A DNA stretch of 64,000 nucleotides from Macrostomum hystrix (taxonomy: Eukaryota; Platyhelminthes; Macrostomidae). The notes below the pieces were generated by a model. The model was not told the DNA's origin, made no database searches, and was given only the letters and a program-made list of their open reading frames with translations. The position numbers were made by a program, and so were the translations under genes. Within the stretch, counting starts at the first letter, position 1. The number at the start of each line of letters is the position of its first letter. The stretch is taken from positions 1,798,001 through 1,862,000 of the forward strand of contig CATNEN010000003.1 in the NCBI GenBank assembly GCA_950097015.1, in the 5' to 3' direction. Of the stretch, positions 50,996-62,402 are shown in pieces.

Positions 50996-51218
50996 TTTGT
51001 CTAAAGTTATATCCATAGACGGTTGGGGAGGTAAGACCTTAGGGCACGCATCAACAAACACTTGGTTCCTATAAGGGCGCATCATTGCTGGTGTCCACGA
51101 TCGATAAGCTCGAAAAGAATGCATCACACATTGTTTAAAAGAGTCCCTTGACCTGCTTCAATGAATTGTCTGTTCTTCAATTAGTCCTCAAGCCTAGGCA
51201 ATATTCTCCATCGCCTAG

Positions 51219-51354
51219 GTCTTTGTTGATCAACATCCCCGGCGCAATGATCCTCACCTGGACGGCCAGCGCTGCCGGTATGGTGATCTTCGCCTACTAT
51301 CAGTACATCGGCTGCGATATCAACGGCATTGGCTGGGCCAAGGGCAAGAATGAC
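51219..51354 (+). CDS. SLC5-type transporter, exon 5
   Basis: Between CCATCGCCTAG and GTGAGC, phase 2 in and 0 out. Encodes SLLINIPGAMILTWTASAAG and a hydrophobic helix ending FAYYQYIGCD. Confidence 0.88.
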
Positions 51355-51434
51355 GTGAGCGTTTCGTGAGCTACTGGATGGCTAGTGAACGCATCTATAA
51401 TAATATTTACATGTTTTTGTTTAAAAAAATGCAG

Positions 51435-51523
51435 ATCGTTCCCTACTATGTGATGGACCAGCTTGGTGAATATTACTCCTTGCCTGGACTGTTTGTCGCT
51501 TCTCTCTTCGCTGGAGCTCTGAG
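51435..51523 (+). CDS. SLC5-type transporter, exon 6
   Basis: Between AAAATGCAG and GTGAGC. Encodes IVPYYVMDQLGEYYSLPGLF and VASLFAGAL, the 'LPGLFVA..FSG.LS' region that lines the Na2 site in the family. Confidence 0.9.
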
Positions 51524-51549
51524 GTGAGCAAAAGCATAGGTTTTATCTG

Positions 51550-51935
<386 letters not shown>

Positions 51936-51990
51936 TCGCGACATTGCCTATTTTAAATTTCACAATGAACTCTCTCGGTCGGTTTTCCAG

Positions 51991-52428
51991 CTCAGTCTCC
52001 TCGTCTCTGAACGCCTGCGCCGCCATCACCTGGAAGGACATCTTGGAGCCATTGTTCTTCAAGGACGCCTCCGAGGTGAAGGCCGGTTGGATAAACCGAG
52101 CGATCACTCTGTTCTTTGGCATCCTGGGCACCGGTTTCGGCTTCCTGGCCATCAACCTCGGCGGCACGGTGCTCCAGGCCTCGCTGTCCTTTACGGGCGC
52201 TGTTGGCGCTCCATCGCTCGGTCTGTTCATCCTTGGCGCTTTCATTCCCTACGCCAACAAGTACGGAGCCTTCATTGGCGCCATCGTTGGCTTGGCCATC
52301 AACATGTGGGTTAGCATCAGCTCGTACACCGCTGGTAATCAGGAGGTTAGCCGACCAGGTAACATCAGCATGTGCAATGCTCCCAGGCCAACGACTATGC
52401 CGTTCTCTGCGGTTCAAGCGCAGACATT
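51991..52428 (+). CDS. SLC5-type transporter, exon 7
   Basis: Between GGTTTTCCAG and GTAAGTA. Encodes SSVSSSLNACAAITWKDIL (the 'LST.SS.lNSla..t..D' Na+-site motif) and two to three further helices (FGILGTGFGFLAINLGG, APSLGLFILGAFIPYA, AFIGAIVGLAINMWV). Confidence 0.9.
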
Positions 52429-52528
52429 GTAAGTAGTATGCTTGGAATAAATCTAAGGTAGCTCGTACTAAACCTTGAATCATGATGGACAATTATTGCT
52501 ATCGTATTTATTAAACCATTATTAATAG

Positions 52529-52647
52529 CAACGATGACCCACTGAAGAAGCTATACCAGCTCTCCTACCTATGGTATACTCTCTTCGGCCTTCTCGTCAC
52601 CGTTATTCTTGGCGTTATTGTTTCGCTGATTACTAATTGCATCTTTG
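52529..52647 (+). CDS. SLC5-type transporter, exon 8
   Basis: Between ATTATTAATAG and GTGAGC. Encodes LKKLYQLSYLWYTLFG and the last membrane helix LVTVILGVIVSLIT. Confidence 0.88.
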
Positions 52648-52735
52648 GTGAGCTTTTAACCTTGATCTTTTTTTATCTTCTAAAGTTGAAGTTTTAAATC
52701 CTACGTAAAACTATCTACGTAAATATTTTCCAAAG

Positions 52736-52893
52736 GCTACAAGGAGCCGGATCACAGGTACGTTGTACCCCTGGTGCGCAAGCTCTGCTGCTGCTGCCCT
52801 ATGGGCTGCCAGGGTGTGTTCAGCTGCGGTATCGATATACAAGCCAGGGACGATTATGAAAGGGCTGCGGAGGACGAAGTCGAGGAGAATATT
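52736..52893 (+). CDS. SLC5-type transporter, exon 9
   Basis: Between TTTTCCAAAG and GTGAGT. Cytoplasmic tail with a Cys cluster (KLCCCCPMGCQG), a candidate palmitoylation site, and acidic residues. Confidence 0.82.
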
Positions 52894-53280
52894 GTGAGTT
52901 TGGGACTAGTCGTACTCGGGTTTAAAAATAACAAAATTTCTGACTATGTTTGAAACACAGCATAAAATCGACCCAGCCTATGGACCACAGACCAAATTTT
53001 TTAGGATTTGCTTTTTATCAGTGGCAACCAAAGATTATAAATACCCTTTTTATAATCTTATAATCTTTGTATTTATAATCTTTGGTGGCAACTAAAAACT
53101 AAGCTATCAAAACAAGTGCTTTAGCACCAACTTACAATCAGCTTCCGCTTTATTCGGGTAGAAATTTTATGTATGCTGGACTACGGACAGAATATGTCTA
53201 CATTTCGAACATTGTCATTTCTAATATTAATATTAATTATCTATTAATATATCTATTTACTTCAATTCTCGATCTTCCAG

Positions 53281-53532
53281 CTTGAGATAGAACTCGCCGA
53301 GAAGCAGTCTCAACCTTCGGGGAACAAAGTGGTGCCATTTAACGATGACGAGGTGCAGCAGGTTGAGGAAACTAACCTGTCAGTGAGCCCGAAACCGAAC
53401 AGCCCCGTGGTGCCATTCAATGATGACGTGGCGCAGCAGGTTGAGGAAACTAACCTGTCAAACAGCCCGGGGCCAAACAACACCGCCATTGAACCGGAGG
53501 ACACGGCGGAAATTGCCGAGACGTCTGCTTAA
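53281..53532 (+). CDS. SLC5-type transporter, exon 10 (C-terminal tail)
   Basis: After GATCTTCCAG. Encodes an acidic tail with two tandem 26-residue repeats (VVPFNDD..QQVEETNLS, 78-bp period at 53329 and 53407) and stops at TAA 53530. AATAAA at about 53580. Confidence 0.85.
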   Translation, partial: LEIELAEKQSQPSGNKVVPFNDDEVQQVEETNLSVSPKPNSPVVPFNDDVAQQVEETNLSNSPGPNNTAIEPEDTAEIAETSA

Positions 53533-54094
53533 AAGCTAAAATACGCCGATGATACTGATTGAATTGCCATGGAACTGAAAATAAAAACGCTTGCTTTTCT
53601 AGAAACTCCATGCTGTGTCAAGAATTTTATAGGCTATAGTCTGTTTGAAAGGGTCTGCGTGAGAGTTGGACTCTAGTTTGAGTGTGTTACACACTGGTTA
53701 CACAACAGATAAGTATTTACTTGTCGTCTTGTACTGAGGAATACAATGATAATCGACATTAGATAACGACGAGAAACTAAGTTAAACAAGCGTTACAGTA
53801 GTATATAATATTTATACATGTATGTACTTCTATGTACTCTTATCTCACTGTCTGTAAAGAGTTTATGAAATATATTTTAAAAAGCATAAGTTACTACGGT
53901 TAATTTAAAATTTGTGCACGCTTAGTACGAGTTTATTCATCATTTTGGTTATGATACCGATTTACGCAGCCAGTTTGATCTGATCAACAATGATTCAGCT
54001 AGAATGTCGCTTCGTTACATAAGTCAGAAAAGTGTGCAATTTTACATAAATTCGACCAAAACAGCGTCACAATAGTAATTATATGAGTAATTGC

Positions 54095-54440
54095 AGAAGG
54101 GCTGCGATAAATGGCACATTATTTGGTGACCAGAATGGATCCGCAGCCAGCGAGGAGGCAGTTCTGCCAATTTCGCCGACTCTGGAGCACACCTGCCACG
54201 GATACCGTACGCAGGCATACGCTCACACAGGTGAGTTATTCTGCCCTAACTCTCTTATGGTCAGGCAGTGCAAGTACACACTCACTGTGCCTTGAATATT
54301 GGCCCTAAATAATTGAACGGCAGGCCCCGGCCCAAGCTTTGTCTTCGCGGCCTTACCCAAATAAATCGGGCCTCGCCGTGGAATCAAGCTCAAGGATCTT
54401 GTTGCGAGGGTCAAACGTGTTAACGGCTCTGCCATTGCTA
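54095..54440 (-). mobile_element. SINE family A, intergenic
   Basis: Minus strand carries GGCAGAGCCGTTAACACG near 54435 and GAGCTTGATTCCACGGC B box; far end CACCAAATAATGTGCC near 54115. Confidence 0.78.
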
Positions 54441-55874
54441 TGCACTTTTGGTCACATAAGGACGCACGTATAGGATGCGTGTCAAATGTCCTTTGGACAT
54501 ACAGTGCGTATCAATGTCGCTTTAGTTCATAGACTAAAGTTTAGTAGACCACATTCAAGGAATAGCTTAGTCAAACAATTTTGTCCATTGTAGGAAGTGG
54601 GGGCTTCGCCCCCACACCTCCTTCTCACTCTGCCCCTCGAGGTTAATACCCATAGACTAAAGCACAGCAATGTTTTTCTCGCGCTGCAATAACATTATCA
54701 CTGACAGTATTGAGTATATTATTGTAAAACCTGATTTAGCCAGAACCACTTTGTCACAAGGGAAATTAAATAAAATTGGTCTTAAAACAGCTGAGGATGA
54801 TCAGGAACATGAGACTTGCACAGAGGCTATCAACTGCCAGGGTTAACGCAGTTCAAAATTAATTTTTTCTACTCTTTTATACCTTGCCATGAAAAAATCT
54901 AAAAGGGCGAATGTACTTCACATAAAAGTGTACATAAACTGAAGCACAGAATTTTTAAGTCATTTCGTGAGTCATTTCGTAAGTCAATGGGTGTATTTCG
55001 ACTACTTAATATACCGTACATATTCGCTAGCCTTTTTCTCTACCAGAAATCTGATTAGGACGAAGAAACGAGTTTTTATTGAAAAAGCAATTATTAACTC
55101 TTTTTTGTTGCTAAAAAGTTTTTTGAACCTGAACCCGAAACATTTAGTTTCTCTGTTATGTATGATGGATGTATTATATGAACAATTTGGAATAAATTTG
55201 AAGCATGACGTCATCAAACTGTACGAGCGTAATTTGTGATTCGGATGTGCTATGAACTGTCGGTACACATTTACTTGCTGAAAAATTATAGTGTGCGTAA
55301 ATGAAACGCTTGTCCAATTGTTATTACAACTTTATTGATTTTTACTTATTTTCAAAACCATATTAAACTCGAATGGAACTCAGAAGATAGAACAGAAAAT
55401 TAAGCGTATGTGTAAAAAAGTATACTTTAATAATAAAATAAATTGACTGGATTTAACCTAAATAGGAAATATTTTACAGTAAAACAACAAAATGAGTATA
55501 TATATATATACGCTCGTACGAATAATAAAACAAAACAAAAAAATGATGAAAAACTCAAACTCTGCTAGGATGGCTAATTAAAACAAAATGGTCATAAACT
55601 GTCTTAAACGCAAAACTATCATAAAATGTCACACCTTGCATACTCGTATCAAGTTAGCGTCTGGAACGCTCATTGAATATCTTTGTCAATGCATATAAAA
55701 GTGATCGACAAAAACCTGTCCATAAAACTTAGATATAGTAAACGATATCAAATTGTGCAGTGGATTTAGAAATTCATATTCTCTATATCGACTTGGGAAA
55801 AAAACGTTCCCTAAATAATAAATATTATGTAATATTATATATAACCATAATATACTATTTGCAAAAAAACTGAA

Positions 55875-56135
55875 ACTTTGTGACCTCCCAAATCCAAGGT
55901 GACACGGCCTCCCAAATCCAAGGTGACACGGCCTCCCAAATCCAAGGTGACGCGGCCTCCCTAATCCAAAGTGACGTGACCTCCCAAATCCAAGGTGACG
56001 CGGCCTCCCTAATCCAAGGTGACGTGACCTCCCAAATCCAAGGTGACGCGGCCTCCCTAATCCAAAGTGACGTGACCTCCCAAATCCAAGGTGACGCGGC
56101 CTCCCAAATCCAAGGTGACGCGGCCTCCCAAGACA
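55875..56135. repeat. 24-bp minisatellite, about ten copies
   Basis: Unit GGTGACGCGGCCTCCCAAAT plus CCAA with variants (GTGACGTGACC, CTAATCCAAAG). Period divisible by three, so both strands stay open. Confidence 0.9.
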
Positions 56136-56272
56136 CTTTATCAAGACACATGTACAACGTATTTTATATGGTATGGGCCTCTCAGCTAATGCGAATACTC
56201 AAATTTTTTACTGCATGATATTTTAAACCCAGCATACAAATTCGTCTACTCAATCTAGTCTCTTAGTGGGCC

Positions 56273-56776
56273 TTATTTAGCATCGTGAGCAGCCGCATGC
56301 GGTGGCGGCACAATCGCCACTGGCCTATGAGCGTGATGCAGAATGTAGTCGGACACGCTGCCAAGAAACGTGCGCCTCATCGTGCCGACACCCCTGCTGC
56401 CGACAACAATCAAAGACGCATCCTCTTCGCCGGCAATGGCAACCAGCGCTGATCCGGGACTGGCCGACAGGCGCTCAACAAACCGGATGCCGCTGGCAGC
56501 AGGCAGGCCTAGAGTTTGACAACGGTCGCGTAGATCGCTAGCCAGACGATGGCCGGAGTGCACAGCCTCCCTGACGCTGTTAGTGTAGATTTCAGCGGAC
56601 ACCCCGCTGGCATAGCCAGCTCCAAGGCTGATGGGTGGTGGCTCGGCCACGTAGGCGAATACGAGCTGGTCTTCGGGACTGGCGAGGTTGGCGGCGTACC
56701 ACTCCAGGGCGCGCTCGCTGTGCCGACTCCCGTCGACGGCGATGAGCACTCTGCGCTGCTTCAGTTTTTCTGACAT
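56273..56776 (-). CDS. Universal stress protein (UspA) family protein
   Basis: 167 residues on the minus strand, single exon. Starts with a basic KLKQRRVLIAVDGSRHSERA, the first strand and loop of the Usp Rossmann-like fold, and ends with the ATP-binding signature GSRGVGTMRRTFLGSVS (G-2x-G-9x-G-S) and HHAHRPVAIV. ATP-binding Usp proteins act in stress responses in bacteria, plants and many invertebrates (absent from vertebrates). The length is usual for a single-domain Usp. The high GC against the AT-rich surroundings is noticeable; Usp genes in invertebrates have been discussed as possible old transfers. No intron is seen. Confidence 0.92.
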   Translation of the reverse strand: MSEKLKQRRVLIAVDGSRHSERALEWYAANLASPEDQLVFAYVAEPPPISLGAGYASGVSAEIYTNSVREAVHSGHRLASDLRDRCQTLGLPAASGIRFVERLSASPGSALVAIAGEEDASLIVVGSRGVGTMRRTFLGSVSDYILHHAHRPVAIVPPPHAAAHDAK

Positions 56777-59256
56777 TGTCTAGCTATCGCGTGACCTGTG
56801 AAATCCAGAGTTTATCTGCGTTGGGCGCATTAAAAAAAGTAACGGCGATGGTGGTAACGATCGTTACTGACCATTTGGCCATGGAAAAAAACTAAGTAAG
56901 GAAAAAGACAAAAAATAGTAACGGTCGTTACTTTTAATGGTTACCTTTCCTCTTTTCTTATAAATCTGTTGTTTCTTTACGCAAGCACGTTATAAATACG
57001 TGTAGCTTTGTCTATCGGTCCAACATCGTCCTTTTTTAGACTTCGTAATCATTATCACTCTCAATGATCTTGACCATTTTGGGCTGGGGTTTAGTAGCCA
57101 TGATGATCATGTCGAGATTTTAGATTGATGATACTGATGATGTTTGTAATATAATATTGTCGTCAGAGTACAGTAAAGTAAAACTAAGAAATCGAAAGAT
57201 ATAGTTGATAATTATATGAATTCGACTATTTTAATGCTAGCAATTCGAAAAAATAGACAATTTAAGGCGTTTTTTAATTCAGCAAAAGAAATAGTTTACC
57301 GTGCTGCTAATTTATTAAACATTTTTTTGGAAACTGGTAACGAAAACAGGTAAGGGGAAATGCACACTGTTGGTAACGACTCGATACCATCATTCACGTT
57401 GCAAAAAAGTTACTAATTACGTTACTAAAAACTCCAACACTGGAGTTTATTATGGCACAGACATAGTTCGAATCCACGAAAGGGGAGAATGTTTTGGGGC
57501 AACACCTATTCATAAAATATGTACCTTCGTACGATCCGTGTGCTCAATGGTCAGCTGAATGGGTGAAATTCATTCAAATGAAAAACCCAGCTCAAACTTT
57601 ATTCAAGGGCGTAAATTAGGTTACTTTGAACTTCCAGAAAAGGCCTCCTAAATACTGAATTTCGTTCGCCATTTCCCTGCAGTCAGCAGGATTTGGACAG
57701 AAAATCCCATAGCCAACTCGTAATCCCTGTCGATCTTTCTAGCAAAAAAGTGAATCGACCGGCTAGTACGGTTGCTAGGGCGACAGCAGCCCCTGTCCCT
57801 CTCACTGACCCATGTAAACAACCATCGAATGATCCATCCAATGCCTACGAGCCTACGGTTTTCTCTGTACTTTTTCAGACTTCGAAGCAAAGCCTATAAC
57901 CTCTGTAACATAAGGACTTACCGGCGCCTAATTGCTTGATAATAAAAATATTATCACGAAAATGCCGATAAGTGTATGTAGAGCAAGTCTTTCGCTTTTC
58001 CAACGAGACGATCGTAAAAAGCAGACCAGGTTTAATGCTGAAATTCTGTTCTGTCTAAAATTCTGTCTTTTTCCAAACGGCCCTGTGTTTCTTATTAACC
58101 CTCTTTCCGTCCCAAATGCATTCAAACTGGGCTTGCATTGGGTAGACTTGAATCAATGCCCCTGCCCCCTGTCCTCGCCTGGGTGCACTTCCCACTCTCT
58201 GCATACAAAAACTGCAAGCCCCTTGCTGTATGCTGCTATACATAGGGCTACAGTTGTGGAGTGACTAGAAGGATATTGGGTAGAGGTTGGTGCAATGGTG
58301 TTCTGTCTCTCATTTCTCTTCCCTCTCGGTTTCTCTCTTCTCTCACTGCGGAAATATTCACCTCCTCATTTAGTTTAAGATTATAAAAAACTAGAGTTTC
58401 CGCATAAAACCCTGCCTGAAGTCTCGCAGTAAACAGTTTCTACTGCCAGTATCAATTATTGACTGTCAGTTTAGCTGACTCGTAAGATGCTGCCCTTTTG
58501 CACTGAACTTGTGTCACGAAGGGCGGTGAACAATGTGGATTTAAAAATGTGGTTTCAACCTTCGAAGACAACTAGCGTTCTTGTTTTAGCCGCAATGAGC
58601 GCTAGAAGGAAATCTCGAACGATCGTAATGATCAGAATAAATTGGATAGAAACGTATGATTGACTGACATTTGTGAAGCTGTTGGCGATCATGCTATTTC
58701 AAACTTATAAAAAAGCATGTTCAGTCCATTCCAATCAATCATCAATCTTTATTTCATCCAGGTCATTTACTTTTCTGCGCCTAAATTGGGAAAATACAAG
58801 TATTATTCCACACAATTCGAAGCTGGAAAATCTGAGAGTGTGGGGAAAGAATGAATTCATTTCCGACAAAACGAATCTCGATGCAGAAAGATGATCAGCC
58901 TTCAGGACTCCCCGCTGCGCAACTATGACAGACTCTGACTAGCATTGGTCGGCGCAGATCCCCGCCCATGCCAATCCCGTCCTATGGGGATCTTCACGAG
59001 CAGTAGGAACAGTTCGTTTCCAAGGTCCACTGTGGATGCTTCATTTAATGAACGCCTCTCCGTAGAAACCTTTCAGCTGCAACTATAAGGGTCGAACAGG
59101 TGCGCAGCATTCACCAATGGTCTCCTTGTTGTATCAGTTTTTAGGCACTGTACGGAATGTCTTATCACAATGACCTCAACTGCGACAACTTTCTGTCGAT
59201 AGCATCTGGTAGCATCCAGACTGAAATAGAAATTAAAAGTTTAAGACTTTGAGCAG
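56777..59256. other. Gene-less AT-rich stretch
   Basis: 2.5 kb. Several stretches contain GTTACT/AGTAACG motifs (56838-56960 and 57340-57430), perhaps an old repeat. Open frames of 60-110 residues show no signature. Confidence 0.45.
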
Positions 59257-59532
59257 ATGGATCGGGAGCTCCTCGTCGTTGTCTTCGCTACTGGCAGCGT
59301 GGTGGGCGGCTGCGGCCTCGTCATTGTGCTGATCGCCCTTGGCTGCAAGCTGTCCCAGTTCTGTCATCGAAGAATTCGGCGCATGTCTGCCCTTCGTCAG
59401 CGGCGCCAACTCAGGCAAGTTCTCAAGCGGCCATCAAGTGAGCAAAATGATCGAAGGAAAAGTCGACCGAAAGTTTCAACTGATGGCAACTCGACAGGCG
59501 CGGCGATAGATCGAATATTTAGTAGGCTGTAA
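59257..59532 (+). CDS. Small single-pass membrane protein or exon, unknown
   Basis: 91 residues from ATG 59257: a hydrophobic N-terminal segment (ELLVVVFATGSVVGGCGLVI, then VLIALGC) followed by an Arg-rich, Ser-rich cytoplasmic-type tail (CHRRIRRMSALRQRRQLRQ). Ends at TAA. A GC-rich island here contrasts with AT-rich flanks, supporting coding. No family recognised; it may be spliced to further exons. Confidence 0.4.
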   Translation: MDRELLVVVFATGSVVGGCGLVIVLIALGCKLSQFCHRRIRRMSALRQRRQLRQVLKRPSSEQNDRRKSRPKVSTDGNSTGAAIDRIFSRL

Positions 59533-59789
59533 GCAGACTTTGCACTTCTTACATAGCTTGGTAATGGTTCATGATGCTGTGCAATCTAAAGTACGAGCTA
59601 TGTCACTGATAGGAAATGGGAAGTTGGCTGTAGAACTTGTAAAAACTTAAAGGATTGGGGAAGAAATTTTTTGTGGCCATAGACTGAATAGGTGTACACC
59701 GGCTGTAAACCTGTCCCAACCGGGCTCGCGTGTCATTTCTATTATTCTACAAATACACGAGTTATACACTACCTCTGGCACAGATCGCC

Positions 59790-60108
59790 TGGCGCCGGTA
59801 GGGCTTCTAACCGACCATCAGCAGCAGCTTACGAAGCAGCCGCTGCCTCCGCATGCAGCAGTTGCCAAGACAACAGCAGCGATAACAGCGACGGTTGCGG
59901 TTGGACTCCGCAGACTAGAAAACTAACTGCTCAGACGGCCCCGACTGGCGGAGCACGAATCGATGGTAACATCGATGATTGGCCACCAATCGTTGGAGCT
60001 CCGTCAGCCGCTGTCAACGCATCGGGCTTCGGTGGCAGCGGCGCCGGTGACAGAAATGCTGGACCAAGACGCGGTCATATCATCTTCGGTTGGGGCAGGT
60101 CTTCTTAG
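59790..60108 (+). CDS. Possible exon, Ala/Ser-rich
   Basis: After an acceptor-like CTCTGGCACAG a GC-rich frame reads an Ala/Ser region and RIDGNIDDWPPIVG, ending at a TAG. A second frame over the same bases is also open (from 59963). Which one is used, if any, cannot be decided. Confidence 0.25.
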
Positions 60109-60324
60109 TTTATTTGTTTCGACCATTCAACCACCCGAAGTTCGAGCCAAGCTGATTGATGCTGGTGACACTTTTATCGGGAATTTTGAGACTTGCTCCA
60201 GGACACTCCGGGCTCAAAGCTGCCGAACTCATGATGCCCGGAGCTCTAAACAGTGGACCGCATGCTACTCAAGCTTAGCATAAGACTGTTGTTAGTCACA
60301 CCCAGAAGGTGAGGTTGAGGTTGT

Positions 60325-60645
60325 CGCCTTGTAGGAGGTTGCAGCCTTGTGAGCGTCGGACTCACGACTTGAAAGTCGGGGGTTCGATTCCCGATTCCAC
60401 TGGAAAAAAATTGTCTGCTTTAGCAAGACAATTAACTCTGCATTGCTTCAGTTCACACAGCTGTTAAATGGGTATTAGCTTTAGCTGGGGTTATTGAGGG
60501 TGGGTGAGGGGCGTTGAGAGGCGTCGCCCCAGTCCATGGACTGAACAGCCGTACGCAGCCATCAGATGCGCCGCGCAATAGCTGCTACTGTGCTGTCGGC
60601 TATTGTCTGCCAAATTGGGGCAGGTGTAATCAATTATTATTATGT
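60325..60645 (+). mobile_element. SINE family B
   Basis: Head GCCTTGTGAGCGTCGGACTC with GGGGGTTCGATTCCCG B box at 60380-60400; body with CAGTCCATGGACTGAACAGC and tail AAATTGGGGCAGG. Most complete plus-strand copy of the family. Confidence 0.78.
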
Positions 60646-61353
60646 ACTGTGCATGGCAGCTAATGTAAATACTCATTGAATCTAAAATCTAAATTACGAG
60701 CTAGATACACTAACAACACTACTAGTCAGCCTACGAGTAGACAGTAAAGTGAAATTCAATTATGAATGCGCGGTGTTTCCTTTCCATTTAAGGAAGTTCG
60801 GTACAGTTATTTCAACTATTTCAAACATTTTATTCTTGGAGTTGCACATGCTTATATTTCAAAGGCAACTGCGTTGCACATTTCAGTCTAGCTTTAAGAA
60901 TAACTTGGCTCCGTTCGTCTTCGTCTTAATAAATTTTGTTTGAGCATTTGAATCTTGAGAACACACGCCGTACCAGTCTCTGGCTGGTCTATGCGGGTTT
61001 TGTGACTCGGCTACCAGCTGAAAAAATGCTGCCAGAGATCTGCTGTTCTGCTAACGGCTGGCGTAGTATCGGCAGCCGATTTCACCAATCGTTTATTTCC
61101 CTCCCCCTCTCTCTCTCTCTAGACTCAAAAGTGAACTTAGCTTCAATACAGTGTAGCCAGTAAAGTGGTGAGCGCTTGTACGACAAGCCAAGGAAGAGCA
61201 GTTCGACTTATTTTCTCATATTTTCCGATTTTAAATTCATAGCTGACCCTGCAGTCTTTGAGTAGAGTTTAATCGCCAACACCATAAAAATATAATTAAG
61301 CAGCGATAAAACCCTGAACAGTATCGGGTGCGCGAGAGACTCTGCTCTAGAAA
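60646..61353. promoter_or_regulatory. Upstream region of the innexin gene
   Basis: No coding signature. A CTCTCTCTCTCTCTAG tract near 61108-61122 looks like a splice acceptor in the leader. Confidence 0.4.
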
Positions 61354-61513
61354 ATGGTGATGGACATTGGACTGTTTGGCACATTGCGCAAACTGAAGAT
61401 AGCCAGCGCCACTCTGCGAGTCGATGGCGACTTTGTAGATCGACTGAATCACTACTACACGGCTATTGTCATTGTTGTCTTCACGTTTATCATATCGGCC
61501 AAGCAGTATGTTG
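61354..61513 (+). CDS. Innexin, exon 1
   Basis: The two-exon gene encodes about 424 residues, the normal innexin size. Exon 1 starts MVMDIGLFGTLRKLKIAS and includes the first membrane helix (YTAIVIVVFTFIISAKQY). Donor GTTG|GTGAGT, phase 1. Innexins form gap junctions and hemichannels in invertebrates with four helices and cytoplasmic ends. Confidence 0.92.
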
Positions 61514-61549
61514 GTGAGTTTCGATAGCTTTGCTATTAACACGCACTGG

Positions 61550-62235
61550 CATTTCTACGAGTAATTGTGTAGCCTTGTGTAGCTGGTAGCTAATTGTGTC
61601 TAGCTGGTTGTTGATCATGTCTAGCTGGAAGTTGTGTCTAGCTGGTAATTGTGTCTATAGCTGGTAGTTGTGTCTAGCTGGTAATTGTGTCTATAGCTGG
61701 TAGTTGTGTCTAGCTGGTAGTTGTGTCTAGCTGGTAGCTAATTGTGTCTAGCTGGTAGATAATTGTGTCTAGCTGGTAGTTGATTGTGTCTAGCTGGTAG
61801 CTAATTGTGTCTAGCTGGTAGCTAATTGTGTCTAGCTGGTAGCTAATTGAGTCTAGCTGGTAGCTAATTGTGTCTAGCTGGTAGGTGTGTCTAGCTGGTT
61901 GTTGATCGTGTCTAGCTGGTAGTTTTTTATAGCTGGTAGTTGTGTCTAGCTGGTAGTTTTGTCTAGCTGGTAGTTGTGTCTAGCTGGTAGTTGTGTCTAG
62001 CTGGTAGTTTTGTCTAGCTGGTAGTTGTGTCTAGCTGGTAGTTGTGTCTAGCTGGTAGTTGTGTCTAGCTGGTAGCTAATTGTGTCTAGCTGGTAGTTGA
62101 CCGTGTCTAGCTGGTATTTGTGTCTAGCTGGTTGTTGATCGTGTCTAGCTGGTAGTTGTGTCTAGCTGGTACTTGTGTCTAGCTGGTACTTGTGTCTGGC
62201 TGGTACTTGTGTCTGGCTGGTTGTTTTGTCTAGCT
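61550..62235. repeat. Minisatellite filling the innexin intron
   Basis: About 40 degenerate copies of TGTCTAGCTGGTAGTTG (16-17 bp) and longer variants with TAGCTAAT. The intron is 889 bp and mostly this array. Confidence 0.93.
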
Positions 62236-62402
62236 TAGTTGTCAATCTTGTTAGTAAATCAAAACGCTAGAAGATTTTATAACTTTGTTAGTAACGGTAA
62301 CAATTTTCAACATCCTTTGTCCATAGGAATACATAGTAACACAAAGTAGCACATGGGAATCAATGTGTTAACATAGTTTGTTATTTAATAAAATGCCTAC
62401 AG

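Larger units (their letters stand above)
53533..56272. other. Intergenic region with a SINE and a minisatellite
   Basis: No gene seen in 2.7 kb. A hairpin GTGGGGGC-TTC-GCCCCCAC lies at about 54598-54616. A short open frame at 54967-55239 has no signature. Confidence 0.5.

Noticed and set aside
54598-54616. GC hairpin resembling the Polinton TIR stem-loop
   Set aside because: Loop and flanks differ from the TIR and no second end is nearby; similarity is limited to the G/C run.
58673-58894. 73-residue ORF in the gap after the Usp gene
   Set aside because: AT-rich, no signature and no splice context.
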